DNA of 64,000 bases from Ferroplasma acidarmanus Fer1 (GCF_000152265.2 NC_021592.1:248001-312000); one strand, 5' to 3'. Positions 8,686 to 18,244 are shown, counted from the stretch's first letter. Translations and numbers: made by a program. Notes: generated from the sequence alone by a model not told the origin.

Positions 8686-9877
8686 GCAGATAGAGGAAAT
8701 TACAGATAAATGCATAAGTTGTGGATTCTGTGAAAGTGTGTGCCCTACACTTGAGCCGGATGGGTATAATTCTGTATTCGGCGCCAGGGGCAGGGTAATT
8801 CTGGCTGATTTTGCATTAAAAGAAAGTTCGGAAGGGCTTGAACTGGGCAATTCTTTCTATTCCTGCCTTGATTGCTATGCCTGCGTTAACGTATGCCCTG
8901 CCGGGGTAAATGCAGGGGTTGTAAGTGAACTTATGAGGGAGCTTGTAGCTTCCGGAAATAGGGGTACAAAGAATCCTGTGGCTGAAATGATAAAAACCAG
9001 CATAATGGAATACGGAAACCCTCTTGGGTTGAAGGAGGAATCAGCCGAATGGGCTGATGGCATTAAATTTGATGATAGCAGCACAATGCTGATTACAGGG
9101 CAAATGTACCAGATGATGCCATATACAAGAAAAATCAATAAAGTTAGGAAATATATTGACGAGAATTTAACAATAAACATAGCATCAGCAATGATAAGGC
9201 ATATATCACTGATTAAATTTTCACGGCATTTCTATAATAAGCAATTCAGGGATAAGATGAATGGTGATTTAAAAAATATCGTTTCCATGCTTCAGAAATC
9301 CGGTGTGAAGTTTAATTACCTGGGTGCTGAAGAGCCGTATCCTGGTATGTTCCTGCATGAACTGGGATATGCAAAGGAATTCAAGGAGTATGCGGAAACT
9401 GTATATAACTTGCTTAAAGAAAAGGGTGTGAAGAGAATTATTGCTATAGACCCTCATACCTATGATATTTTCAAGAATGTTTACCCCGAAGTTGTGAAAG
9501 GCTTTAAAATTCCAGTAGTTTATTACACAGACCTCCTCGATCTTGAATACAGAAAATTTAATGGCAATATAACAGTTCAGGAACCCTGCCATATTGTATT
9601 GCATAATAATAATTTTAAAGCGATGGACATATTAAATTCCGTGGCAGAAATAAAACTTCCTGAGAGGAGCGGAAAATCAACAATGTGCTGCGGCGGGCCA
9701 GACGAATTGCTTTTCCCTGATACAGCAAAAAAAGTTTCTATGAAAAGGTATAAAGATCTCAAAGCAAAATCTGATAATGTAATTACAATATGTCCATTAT
9801 GTTACAATAATCTGGCATATGATGAAAATGTTATGGATTTTTCCGAATTTATGGGTAAACTTATGGTAAAAAAATAA
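8672..9877 (+). CDS. glcF: Iron-sulfur oxidoreductase subunit (GlcF/CCG-domain)
   Basis: A 401-residue partner of GlcD. Two [4Fe-4S] motifs CxxCxxCxxxCP lie at C14/C17/C20/C24 and C65/C68/C71/C75. Two CCG-type cysteine-rich domains follow; the second contains EPCHIVLH, MCCGGPDELLFP and CPLCYNNL, motifs shared with GlcF and heterodisulfide reductase HdrB/D. In the first cysteine-rich half the corresponding cysteine pair is weak or missing. It would carry electrons from the flavin to membrane quinones or a soluble carrier. The start overlaps glcD by 14 bases, and the gene ends the operon. Confidence 0.85.
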   Translation: MNLIKQIEEITDKCISCGFCESVCPTLEPDGYNSVFGARGRVILADFALKESSEGLELGNSFYSCLDCYACVNVCPAGVNAGVVSELMRELVASGNRGTKNPVAEMIKTSIMEYGNPLGLKEESAEWADGIKFDDSSTMLITGQMYQMMPYTRKINKVRKYIDENLTINIASAMIRHISLIKFSRHFYNKQFRDKMNGDLKNIVSMLQKSGVKFNYLGAEEPYPGMFLHELGYAKEFKEYAETVYNLLKEKGVKRIIAIDPHTYDIFKNVYPEVVKGFKIPVVYYTDLLDLEYRKFNGNITVQEPCHIVLHNNNFKAMDILNSVAEIKLPERSGKSTMCCGGPDELLFPDTAKKVSMKRYKDLKAKSDNVITICPLCYNNLAYDENVMDFSEFMGKLMVKK

Positions 9878-9993
9878 TATTTTTCACTTTATTTATTCAA
9901 ATTTTGTATATTAAATTACTGCCCCTCATTTCGTTATATACTGATTTCGAAAAATATTAATACGGAAGAGTCATACAAAATGAAAGTGGTAAA

Positions 9994-11040
9994 ATGCAAG
10001 TTGTAAAGATCGGTGGATCAATATTGAAAAATAAGGAAGATTTAAACCTTATAAAACAAAAATTGATAGACTGCCATAATTGCATTATTGTTACATCCGC
10101 CCTGAAGAATGTAACGAATATGTTGATAGAAGCCTACGAAACAAAAAATACAGGTATTATTGACAGTATTTACCACATGCATACAGATATGATACAACTT
10201 GACAATAGTATAATATCAACCCTTGCAGGGATAAGGGAAGAATTGAAAAAATTGGTTGTTCGGGAAAATTCTCCTTCTTTGCGTGACCATATAATATCAT
10301 ACGGAGAGCGTATGTCAACACTGGTTCTTTATAATTTCTTCAAGGACAACGGATTTAATGTTTCATATATAATAGAGCCTTTGCTGGTAACTGATAACAA
10401 TTATGGAGATTCCAGTTGCCTTATGGATGAAACAGCCAGAAAAATAAAGAACTGTGTTTTTGGAGATTTCACCATAGTGCCTGGATTTTATGGTGCTACC
10501 ATTGAGGGAAAAATAACAACTGTGGGGCGCGGGGGCAGCGATTATACAGCTATGGTATTAGCTTCCATACTTAATTGCGATGTTAGAATAATTACAGACG
10601 TGCCCGGAATAATGACATCAGACCCGAAATTATTCAAAAATTCCAGGACGCTTGCGGAAGTTTCACTTAGTGAAGTCCTTAAAATGTCATATTTTGGAGT
10701 TAAGAACTTTAATTACAAAACCTTTATGCCAGTTCTTGGAACAGATATAAACATTACTGTGGAATCACTTTATGTAGATAGTGTAACCCGCATAACAAAA
10801 AAACCTGTGAATAGCATTAAATGCGTTGCTATGACAAATTATGGAAGGAAAGATAGAAAGAATATGCTTGTGTTTATAGGGCACGGACTTTCTGACCCGT
10901 CTATAAGCAGGGATATAATTTCTAAAATTGGAAAAGACCACCTGTATCATATGGATTCTCTTTCACTCTCCATTCTTGTAGATGAAGATCTGATAAAGCA
11001 CAGCAACTATTTCGAAGAGGCGCCATTATGGATAAAATAA
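9994..11040 (+). CDS. lysC: Aspartate kinase
   Basis: Phosphorylates aspartate, the first step towards lysine, threonine, isoleucine and methionine. KIGGS at residues 5-9 is the nucleotide-binding start, GERMS at 104-108 and GRGGSDYTA at 178-186 are the amino-acid kinase motifs, and TDVPGIMTSDPK near 200-212 is the aspartokinase-specific loop. At 348 residues it is shorter than the usual 400-470; the regulatory end after about residue 265 has room for only one complete ACT-like unit, so feedback control may be reduced. It overlaps the aspartate-semialdehyde dehydrogenase gene by 13 bases. Homoserine dehydrogenase is not in the window. Confidence 0.88.
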   Translation: MQVVKIGGSILKNKEDLNLIKQKLIDCHNCIIVTSALKNVTNMLIEAYETKNTGIIDSIYHMHTDMIQLDNSIISTLAGIREELKKLVVRENSPSLRDHIISYGERMSTLVLYNFFKDNGFNVSYIIEPLLVTDNNYGDSSCLMDETARKIKNCVFGDFTIVPGFYGATIEGKITTVGRGGSDYTAMVLASILNCDVRIITDVPGIMTSDPKLFKNSRTLAEVSLSEVLKMSYFGVKNFNYKTFMPVLGTDINITVESLYVDSVTRITKKPVNSIKCVAMTNYGRKDRKNMLVFIGHGLSDPSISRDIISKIGKDHLYHMDSLSLSILVDEDLIKHSNYFEEAPLWIK

Positions 11041-12047
11041 AAGTCTCACTTCTCGGGGCAACTGGCATGGTTGGCCAAAAAATGATTAAACTTCTGGCAG
11101 ATCATCCATATATAGAACTGGTAAAGCTAAGCGCTTCTGATTCCCGTATTGGAAAAAAATATTCAGAAACTGTAAAATGGATAGAGAACGGAAGCATACC
11201 CGAAAAATTTCGCGACATGAAGCTTGTATCCACATCACCGGAGGATAATAAAGATGTTGATTATGTTCTTTCAGCGCTTCCTCCAGAGGCTGCTGAACCT
11301 GTAGAATTAAAACTTGTTAAAAACGGGATAAATGTCATTTCAAATGCATCTCCATACAGGCTTTCTAAGGATATACCACTCATAAATCCTGAAATAAATT
11401 TTGAACATTTGAGGATACTGGAGGGAAAAGATACAAAATTCGTAAAAAATCCAAACTGCACATCTGCAATAATGGCAATGCCACTGGTCAAACTTTTAGG
11501 ATTTGATTACGATAGAATTTCACTTGTTTCAATGCAGGCCATAAGTGGTGCGGGATTTTCCGGATTGCCATATATGTCCATAGATGACAATATAATACCT
11601 TATATCCATGGAGAAGAAGAGAAGATACCAGCAGAAATTTCAAAAATGTATGGAACAGTGCAGGATGGAAAAATCAACGGAAAGAATATCAGAATGTCTG
11701 TAACCTCTGTGAGGGTTCCGGTAAAGGTAGGACATATGGGTGTCCTTAACATGGAAATAAAAAAGGGTGTTGATGTAGAAGAACTTATTAAAAACCTGAA
11801 TAATTTTTCACCCCTGAAAGGTTTCAACGGGCTTTACAATGCACCTGCACACCCCATAGTTGTACATAATGAGGCAGATAGGCCACAGAACGCAATAGAT
11901 ACATATAATGGCATGGAAGTCCATGTTGGCAGAATTTCATACACTGATAGGAATCTGAGAATGGTAATACTTGGCAATAACCTTGTAAGGGGCGCGGCTG
12001 GAATTACAATACTCACACTTGAACTCATGGAACAGATGAAATTATAA
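11028..12047 (+). CDS. asd: Aspartate-semialdehyde dehydrogenase
   Basis: A 339-residue NADP-dependent enzyme that reduces aspartyl phosphate to aspartate semialdehyde. GATGMVG at 10-16 is the dinucleotide loop. NPNCTSAIM near 141-149 places the catalytic cysteine at C144, and the later VRVPVKVGHMG contains the active-site arginine and histidine. It matches the archaeal/fungal type rather than the E. coli type. It overlaps the aspartate kinase gene, so consecutive pathway enzymes are co-translated. Confidence 0.93.
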   Translation: MDKIKVSLLGATGMVGQKMIKLLADHPYIELVKLSASDSRIGKKYSETVKWIENGSIPEKFRDMKLVSTSPEDNKDVDYVLSALPPEAAEPVELKLVKNGINVISNASPYRLSKDIPLINPEINFEHLRILEGKDTKFVKNPNCTSAIMAMPLVKLLGFDYDRISLVSMQAISGAGFSGLPYMSIDDNIIPYIHGEEEKIPAEISKMYGTVQDGKINGKNIRMSVTSVRVPVKVGHMGVLNMEIKKGVDVEELIKNLNNFSPLKGFNGLYNAPAHPIVVHNEADRPQNAIDTYNGMEVHVGRISYTDRNLRMVILGNNLVRGAAGITILTLELMEQMKL

Positions 12048-12155
12048 TTATTTTCCGTGCTTGCTAAAATATATATTCCATCTAGATTTTGAATTTACTG
12101 TTAGTCGAGTGAAATATGTTTTCTATTATATCAATATCTGGTTTTTTAGATTATT

Positions 12156-13571
12156 TTAATCCGGGATGCTATTAAACAACTCACCTATTTTATTTAAATC
12201 TACTAATATTATATTTTTATCTATTTCAGATAGTTTAGTTAAATTTTCATCAAAACCAGATTTTGAAAATAATATATATTTATAAGGTTTAATAAAAACA
12301 GATTTATTTTGCAACGAATAAAGCACTTCAATTTTCAAGGGTTTATTTCTCCATTTAACTTCTCCCACAATAATATTTTTATCTTCAGTTAAAGCTATAA
12401 TATCAATTTCCTCCTCATTTTTTCCATTATTTTCCAGTTTATTTTTCCCCCACCATGTTCCTATGCCTGTTATATTATCCCCGGTCAGGTTTTTGCCAAA
12501 TTTAAATAGTATATTTCTTGAGATATCCTCGAAAATCTTTGATGTGTAAAAATCAAAATCATTTTTTATTATATTCAATAATACATTGTAATTATCTATT
12601 TCTATTAAATTCTGGTATGGAAAAATATATCTAAAAAAGAAATTGAAATAGTTATTATTTATTTTATATATGCTTTGTTTATTTGACTCATTACTGAAAA
12701 ATGGTTTGCGTTTGCTTATTATTCCGAGTTTAATGAGATTGTCCAGATACTGGGTGATCTCTCCGCTGTTTGTATTTAATAATGATGCAATCTCGCCTAT
12801 TCTATTATGGCCGGTTGAAATTATATTCAATATACTGAAATATTTTGAAGGTTCTTTCAGTTCTTCTTTTAATATAAAAAATGCATCATTATAAAAAATT
12901 GAATTTTTATTAATAACGGTACTTATTATATCATTGAACTTTTTATTTTTTAATGCACTTAAATAATATGGAAGTCCACCGGTAATCGAATAAATTTTAA
13001 TCAGGTCCTGAACACTATAATACGGAAAAAAATCTTTAATTTCCCATAAATTCATTTTGTTTAGCAATATATTTCCGGTTCTCCGTCCATATAATGGAGA
13101 TTCGTAACTTAATATTTTATCGTTTATTATTCCCATCAATGACCCCGTTATGATAATAAAAATTTTCATATCTTTAAAATATAAATCATAATATTTCTGC
13201 AAAATTGACAGTATAGATTTGTCCTTTGCTACTAAATATGTAAACTCATCAAGCGCAAATATTATTTTCTCATCAACATTTTGTAAATTTTTTATTAAAT
13301 ATTTAAATAAATCATCCCAGTTAGTTAATGGATTTCTGTAGGTTATATCATCATGAAAAAATTCGGCCATTTCCATTGAAAAATTTCTTATTATAATATT
13401 TATATCCTGCTGCGTTGCAAGCAAATAAATGTATTTTTTTGATTTTATAAATTCTTCTATTAATGCAGTTTTTCCAACTCTTCTTCTCCCATATATCAAT
13501 ATTAATGAGCTTTCATTGTTTCTGTATTGGCTAGTTAAGTAATTTATTTCATTTTTCCTTCCTATGAACAT
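12156..13571 (-). CDS. Archaeal ATPase with DUF234 C-terminus (predicted AAA+ ATPase)
   Basis: A 471-residue ATPase of the large archaeal 'ATPase_2' family. Walker A is GRRRVGKTAL near residues 28-37 and Walker B is the hydrophobic run ending FALDEF near 115-120. A winged-helix segment (about 240-290) is followed by a DUF234-type domain with IDIIALTEDKNIIVGEVKW near 390-408, which looks like a PD-(D/E)xK nuclease core (D, ExK). The function is unknown; such proteins are scattered among archaea and often mobile. The gene is markedly more A+T-rich than its neighbours and has its own promoter, suggesting transfer. Confidence 0.75.
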   Translation of the reverse strand: MFIGRKNEINYLTSQYRNNESSLILIYGRRRVGKTALIEEFIKSKKYIYLLATQQDINIIIRNFSMEMAEFFHDDITYRNPLTNWDDLFKYLIKNLQNVDEKIIFALDEFTYLVAKDKSILSILQKYYDLYFKDMKIFIIITGSLMGIINDKILSYESPLYGRRTGNILLNKMNLWEIKDFFPYYSVQDLIKIYSITGGLPYYLSALKNKKFNDIISTVINKNSIFYNDAFFILKEELKEPSKYFSILNIISTGHNRIGEIASLLNTNSGEITQYLDNLIKLGIISKRKPFFSNESNKQSIYKINNNYFNFFFRYIFPYQNLIEIDNYNVLLNIIKNDFDFYTSKIFEDISRNILFKFGKNLTGDNITGIGTWWGKNKLENNGKNEEEIDIIALTEDKNIIVGEVKWRNKPLKIEVLYSLQNKSVFIKPYKYILFSKSGFDENLTKLSEIDKNIILVDLNKIGELFNSIPD

Positions 13572-13881
13572 AGTTATAGATGATTTATAATGTTATAAAT
13601 ATTTCCATTTTAATAATTTGTATTATCATAATCTAAATTATCATAATATAGATTATGTTTAATATAAAATAAATAAAAAATATAAAACAACTTCTCGTCA
13701 TATTTCTTTTTGATCCCTTGATAGAAAGCTCACTGGCTTTAGCTGTGAGAATATGCCAGTTATCCAGTATAGCTTTTACTTATTCAGCAAGCAGGTTATA
13801 CCCGTATTTCCTATATGCGGATTTAACTGCTATTAACCTGGTATGTGGAATTTCTAACATATCCAAATATATCCGGAATTT
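13572..13881. other. Gene-free A+T-rich stretch with an IS605-like hairpin
   Basis: About 310 bases without a supported gene, between the DUF234-type ATPase (start 13571) and the 3' end of the HAD phosphatase. The first 120 bases are very A+T-rich and hold the ATPase promoter. From about 13690 the composition rises, and a hairpin resembling an IS605-family end lies at 13725-13750. No long reading frame is present. Confidence 0.5.
13725..13750 (+). mobile_element. Possible IS200/IS605-family right-end remnant (hairpin)
   Basis: CTCAC (13729-13733) and GTGAG (13745-13749) can form a stem around a loop containing GGCTTTAGC. The motif closely resembles the right-end hairpin that follows tnpB genes in many archaeal IS605/IS1341 elements (form GCCCACnGGCTTTAGCnGTGGG). 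No tnpA or tnpB coding sequence remains beside it, so at most this is a relic. A similar hairpin lies at 45761-45790. Confidence 0.33.
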
Positions 13882-14520
13882 TTATTCATTTATATAATCG
13901 ATAATCGAATCTATATTGCCACTCAAATTTATTCTAGCAACTCTGGACAGAAGATCGCTATCACTATTAAATGCAATGAAATTATTCACAGCTTTATACA
14001 TAGAATAATCTGATTCCGAATCCCCGAGAGCGATGCAATCCTTAGGAGATACGTTATGCTCTGCCATTATTTTCTCCATTACTATATCCTTTCTCATTGG
14101 ATTTACCTGTACCTCACCCTCAGGAATTAATTTGCCCTCATGATCAGAAAAAATCCTGTTGGCATATGCTTCATCAATTCCAAAACTGTTTTTAAGCCGG
14201 TCTGAGAGCCATGAGATGCCTCCCGAAACAATTACTGATATAATTTTATTTTTCTTCAGGTATGCCATGCATTTTTCAATGCCCGGTATTACGGGTATCT
14301 CATCCAGTATGCCTTTTATCTCTTCCATGGTGATTTCTGGATATTTTTCGCGCCATGCAGCTATGTCCATTCTGAAAAAATCGTAGTAATCAAGCTTTCC
14401 ACTTATATATTTCAAATAATTTTCCCTGTTGTTTATGCCCAGGCGGTTATTCACATAGAACCAGCTGCTCTTTTCTACTGTAAGTACTCCATCCATGTCA
14501 AAGAAAATTAATTTGATCAT
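13882..14520 (-). CDS. HAD-family phosphatase, phosphoserine-phosphatase-like
   Basis: From ATG at 14520 the protein has about 212 residues. It begins MIKLIFFDMDGVLT, the HAD motif I with both catalytic aspartates (DMD). VIVSGG near residue 93-98 is motif II, and ALGDSESDYSM near 167-177 is motif III/IV. The helical cap between motifs I and II fits the SerB (HAD-IB) group, so phosphoserine phosphatase is likely, although other small phosphomonoesters are possible. A longer in-frame reading upstream overlaps proS and is rejected. The start lies one base after the proS stop, so the two are co-transcribed. Confidence 0.75.
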   Translation of the reverse strand: MIKLIFFDMDGVLTVEKSSWFYVNNRLGINNRENYLKYISGKLDYYDFFRMDIAAWREKYPEITMEEIKGILDEIPVIPGIEKCMAYLKKNKIISVIVSGGISWLSDRLKNSFGIDEAYANRIFSDHEGKLIPEGEVQVNPMRKDIVMEKIMAEHNVSPKDCIALGDSESDYSMYKAVNNFIAFNSDSDLLSRVARINLSGNIDSIIDYINE

Positions 14521-14521
14521 C

Positions 14522-15934
14522 CTAATATGTCCTCGAAAACGCGGATAGTTTCCCTGGACTGCCACATACAATGCACGGACCAGAGGTGCCATCATTTCTC
14601 ACTGCACCTAGAGCCGCTTTTTCCGATAAGGATTCTATTTCGTCAGAGCAAGCCTTTGAACCGCACCAGTATGCAGTAACCATTTTATCTTCCTTTATTT
14701 TTTCCAGGCTGTCAATGAATACTTTATTTGCCATATAAAACTCCGATGCTTTTGATTTAATATCTAAATTTACTTCTTTCAGGTACTGGTACATATTGCT
14801 TATCTCTTCTAACTCAATTTTTATCTTTTTCTTTCTTGTCCTTAATGAAATTGTAAGTGTTTTATCGTTTACCTCCCGCTTTCCTATTTCTATTCTTACA
14901 GGGACTCCCCTCATTTCCCATTCATTAAATTTGTAACCCGGTGTGTAATCGCTGTTATCAATCTGGCACCGGATTCCAATCTCCATCAACTTTGATTTAA
15001 TTCCGTTTGAATATTCAATTATTTCATCGTAATTATCTGAGGGTATTGGAACTATTATTACCTGCACCGGTGCAAGTTTGTATGGCAATACAAGCCCTTT
15101 ATCGTCTCCATGGATTCCTATTACGGCTGCCATAAGTCTCTCACTGAGTCCGAAAGTTGTCTGTGAAACGTATTTCATATCACCATTCTCATCCAGATAT
15201 TTTATTCCATAATTTTTAGCGAAATTTTCACCGTATTCGTGTATTGTCCCTATTTGAAGGCTTCTATACCCTGGCATTGGCGTGTCAAATGCAACTGAAT
15301 ACATAGCCCCTGGAAACTTATCCCAGTCAGGCCGAATATCCATTGAAAAATATATGCACAGGTCATCTGAGAGCCTTTCCATTATTTTTAAGTATTCATC
15401 CATCTGCTTTTCTGCATCTTCGAAATCCACATGTGCTGTATGTGCTTCGTAAAAATGGATTTCTCTAACACGGATAAATGATCTTGTGTGCTTTGTCTCA
15501 TATCTGTATACATTTACTATCTGGTATATTCTGAATGGCAGGTCTGAGTGAGATCTAATCCAGAGTGGAAACATTGTATACATTGCAGCCTCGCTGGTAG
15601 GCCTTAGTGCAAGGTCTATATCCAGTGGTGTGGTTCCGCCCTTTGTCACCCAGTATATCTCGTTTTCAAACCCCTTGACATGTTCGAACTCAACCTCCAG
15701 CTGTTCCCTGGAGATTAATACAGGAAAACTTACCTCTTCTATCCCGCCATCATCCGAGTATTCCCTGAGAAGCGAATCTATGGAGTGTATTATTTTAAGC
15801 CCATAGGGGAGCCAGACATTCATTCCTTTAATGTTATACCGCTTATCGCTCAATTTTGCAGTGTCAATAATTTCATTGTACCATTCACTGAAATCAATTT
15901 TTTTATTTTCCATCTGGCATTTATCTTTAACCAT
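14522..15934 (-). CDS. proS: Prolyl-tRNA synthetase (archaeal/eukaryotic type)
   Basis: Class II aminoacyl-tRNA synthetase of 470 residues, the archaeal ProS length without the bacterial editing insert. LRPTSEAAMYTMFPLWI (about 110-127) and the RSFIRVREIHFYEAHTAH segment (about 150-167) are class II motifs 2 and the ProS-specific region. HGDDKGLVLP near 275-284 is motif 3 context, and the C-terminal zinc-like domain carries WCGSKACSDEIES and GPCIVCG. It charges tRNA-Pro. A second in-frame ATG seven codons in (MENKKIDF) is an equally good start. It is followed by the HAD phosphatase after one base. Confidence 0.95.
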   Translation of the reverse strand: MVKDKCQMENKKIDFSEWYNEIIDTAKLSDKRYNIKGMNVWLPYGLKIIHSIDSLLREYSDDGGIEEVSFPVLISREQLEVEFEHVKGFENEIYWVTKGGTTPLDIDLALRPTSEAAMYTMFPLWIRSHSDLPFRIYQIVNVYRYETKHTRSFIRVREIHFYEAHTAHVDFEDAEKQMDEYLKIMERLSDDLCIYFSMDIRPDWDKFPGAMYSVAFDTPMPGYRSLQIGTIHEYGENFAKNYGIKYLDENGDMKYVSQTTFGLSERLMAAVIGIHGDDKGLVLPYKLAPVQVIIVPIPSDNYDEIIEYSNGIKSKLMEIGIRCQIDNSDYTPGYKFNEWEMRGVPVRIEIGKREVNDKTLTISLRTRKKKIKIELEEISNMYQYLKEVNLDIKSKASEFYMANKVFIDSLEKIKEDKMVTAYWCGSKACSDEIESLSEKAALGAVRNDGTSGPCIVCGSPGKLSAFSRTY

Positions 15935-15940
15935 TATATA

Positions 15941-16978
15941 TTATTTTTTAACCGGCCTGCCTGTTATAAAATATGTATTAATCCAGGAATATACATATAA
16001 AATTATAAGGGCTGCGGTAAATGCAATTATTGAATACACAAAAATTTCCAGTTTCGTGTAGTCGTAAATCATGTAATCTGCGAATGTGGATACACCAACA
16101 GGGAAAACATAAGCCCATACAGTCATGGATTGCCTCTTCTTTATGTGGGTAATCGCTATAGCGCCGGAAACAAGGAAGAGAAATAAATCGAATCCCCATA
16201 ATATAACGGAAATGTCTATTGCAAGGTTTGGTGGAACATTAAAAATTCCTATGTAATTAAACTGGGGCATGAACATAATATTTATTATTAGCATGCTTGA
16301 AGCTCCCACAGGAATCATTGCTGCTGGAACGGTCTGAAGATAATTTGGCTTATTGCTTATATGTGAAATATATGCTGAAATCCCAACAAAAAGAAACTGG
16401 AAAAAGGATATCCCAAATGCAACCATAACCATAAAATAAACTGTACGCAGAATTGTTGTGTTATAGTACCCGGACATTGGTGGAGTTAACATAATGGATG
16501 TAAGTATTATATTTGCACTCATAACAACGTTTGGAACAAGAATAGCATACGTTATCCTGTCAAAGCTATACTTATTTGTATATAAATTATAATTAAGTAT
16601 TATATTGATAACCAGTACCAGAATATAAAAGAGGAAAAGAAGATAATAAAACAGGTATGCCACAAATGCGTTTACCCCTACATATGCGACATAGAAAAAG
16701 GCAAAGGCATAATAAAATATGCCCAGAAATGCCAGAAAGCTTAACTTTGTCATGTCATTATAATCCTCTTTTATAAGTTTTTTATTTTTTATATATCTGT
16801 AAATCCATGAGGCAAATACAAAAGCAAAAAATATCAGGACGATAAAATATATTATTTTTCCTATGTTAAAAATTAATACGTTGTGAAAAACAAGGTATAT
16901 GATAAAAAACGCAAGTGAAACAGATAATGTTCCCAGAACAACGGGAAACCATGTTGAATCCAATCCCTTATAAGCCAT
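15941..16978 (-). CDS. TDT/SLAC1-like multispanning membrane protein
   Basis: A 345-residue membrane protein with about ten hydrophobic helices. It resembles the tellurite-resistance/dicarboxylate transporter (TDT, TehA/Mae1/SLAC1) family. The start has STWFPVVLGTLSVSLA, a proline/glycine-broken first helix as in TDT members, and the segment WAYVFPVGVSTFADYM near 285-300 matches the conserved W-x-FP-G pore helix. Such proteins export or conduct small anions such as malate, sulfite or chloride. It ends 6 bases before proS and is probably in the same transcript. Family assignment is moderate; the substrate is unknown. Confidence 0.55.
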   Translation of the reverse strand: MAYKGLDSTWFPVVLGTLSVSLAFFIIYLVFHNVLIFNIGKIIYFIVLIFFAFVFASWIYRYIKNKKLIKEDYNDMTKLSFLAFLGIFYYAFAFFYVAYVGVNAFVAYLFYYLLFLFYILVLVINIILNYNLYTNKYSFDRITYAILVPNVVMSANIILTSIMLTPPMSGYYNTTILRTVYFMVMVAFGISFFQFLFVGISAYISHISNKPNYLQTVPAAMIPVGASSMLIINIMFMPQFNYIGIFNVPPNLAIDISVILWGFDLFLFLVSGAIAITHIKKRQSMTVWAYVFPVGVSTFADYMIYDYTKLEIFVYSIIAFTAALIILYVYSWINTYFITGRPVKK

Positions 16979-17172
16979 TAAACTGGCAATAACTACATTA
17001 TTAATAATTTCATCTATTTATTAATAGGTCATTAAGCCGGCAATAATTGGAGGATTAAATATAAGTTTATCTGGCAAAATAGGAAAGTCAAAGGATATAC
17101 TTTCATGTTAATTATTACGCAAAACGTATTTAACAGTTAACATTTTTATAGTATAATTCTGTTATATTATTT

Positions 17173-17793
17173 ATGAGAATAGCGGGACTTATTTCTGAAC
17201 AGGCGATAGAGAATCCGGTAAAGGTCAATTATACATGGTATGAAAAAGCAAAGGGAATAATACAGTGGAATTTTGAAAACACAGGCAGTACCACAAGATC
17301 ATTTATACTTTTAAGGGGAATTACAGAGAACAATAAAGTTTCTGAGATATATGCATTCGGTGACGCTTTCTATCCGCTTTATTATAAAAATTTCAATGTT
17401 GATTTCGTGACTGAACCGGAACCACTGGCTAACGTTTCGGCCAGAACCAATAATGCTCCCCTGGCGGTTATAGAAAATTCAGATTCCAGATTGCTTGTGG
17501 CTTTTCTTTACACATTATCAGGTGGCAGCAAGTATTCTGTACTGGAAGGCGGCTGGACGGGAGTAGAACCGGGGGGAATTAAAATTGTACTTGCAAAATA
17601 TTCAGGGACGAAAGATTTTAGCATAAAATATGAGAAAAAACAATGCACATTATATAATGAAGAATCCAGCACCGATTATGGATGCCCGGATGACCCGTTC
17701 ACTGTTAAAAGCGCATTGATGAGGGTAAACAACCCCATAAAACCACTATTCAATGACACAATATCTGCAGCTGGCGATAACAATTGTGTGTAA
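17173..17793 (+). CDS. Conserved-looking hypothetical protein
   Basis: A 206-residue protein I do not recognise. It is rich in predicted strands, without a membrane segment or signal peptide at the ATG used. The middle carries alternating hydrophobic and polar stretches with glycine-rich turns (SGGSKYSVLEGGWTGVEPGG near 117-136), suggesting a beta-sandwich. Three cysteines lie in the last third (CTLY, YGCPDD) and one at the end (NNCV). The coding base composition resembles its neighbours. It stands alone between a divergent membrane-protein gene and a convergent small gene. Confidence 0.5.
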   Translation: MRIAGLISEQAIENPVKVNYTWYEKAKGIIQWNFENTGSTTRSFILLRGITENNKVSEIYAFGDAFYPLYYKNFNVDFVTEPEPLANVSARTNNAPLAVIENSDSRLLVAFLYTLSGGSKYSVLEGGWTGVEPGGIKIVLAKYSGTKDFSIKYEKKQCTLYNEESSTDYGCPDDPFTVKSALMRVNNPIKPLFNDTISAAGDNNCV

Positions 17794-17904
17794 ATGCTTT
17801 AAAAAGCAATGAAAACAGAAAATGCTGAGGATTACAATAATGCACTTCAATGTATACTAGACCGGCATGACAATTAACCATGAATTAAATATAATAAATT
17901 ATAA

Positions 17905-18210
17905 TTAAGCCATTTTTTGCTTCATGTTTCTCTGGTGTTTTCCTGCATGTTCTGGACTTCTAGTTTTCCATCTTTGAGAAGATTTTAGAATCCTTATAGC
18001 TTCATCAGGTGATCTGGCTGTCTTTAAATTTTCAGCAAGTTCAGGAAAACCCATATAATTTAACCACATAGAAATATGCCCATTTATAATGTGGTAACTG
18101 GCTGCATCATAATCATAATTGCTAACACACTGTAATTCAGTTATAAGGCTTTCAATATCACAGGCAATCCCTAATATTCTATCATATGATTTAAATAAAA
18201 ATGGCTCCAT
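17905..18210 (-). CDS. Small protein, possibly DUF5752-like
   Basis: A 101-residue protein. MEPFLFKSYDRIL at the start, SYHIINGHISMWLNYMGFPELAENL in the middle and a basic glutamine/lysine-rich tail are visible. The pattern F-x-FKS ... YH ... H(I/F)xxWL ... LAxxL resembles DUF5752, an archaeal helical domain of unknown role, but the match is by eye only. A TATA-like stretch and a 14-bp perfect palindrome (18245-18258) lie just upstream, so the gene is probably expressed alone. No function can be assigned. Confidence 0.5.
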   Translation of the reverse strand: MEPFLFKSYDRILGIACDIESLITELQCVSNYDYDAASYHIINGHISMWLNYMGFPELAENLKTARSPDEAIRILKSSQRWKTRSPEHAGKHQRNMKQKMA

Positions 18211-18244
18211 AATATATTATCCCTATGTTATATTTAAGTGTTCC

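Noticed and set aside
8672-9877. GlcF-like protein as heterodisulfide reductase HdrD
   Set aside because: It is directly coupled to a GlcD flavoprotein, and methanogen-type Hdr partners are absent.
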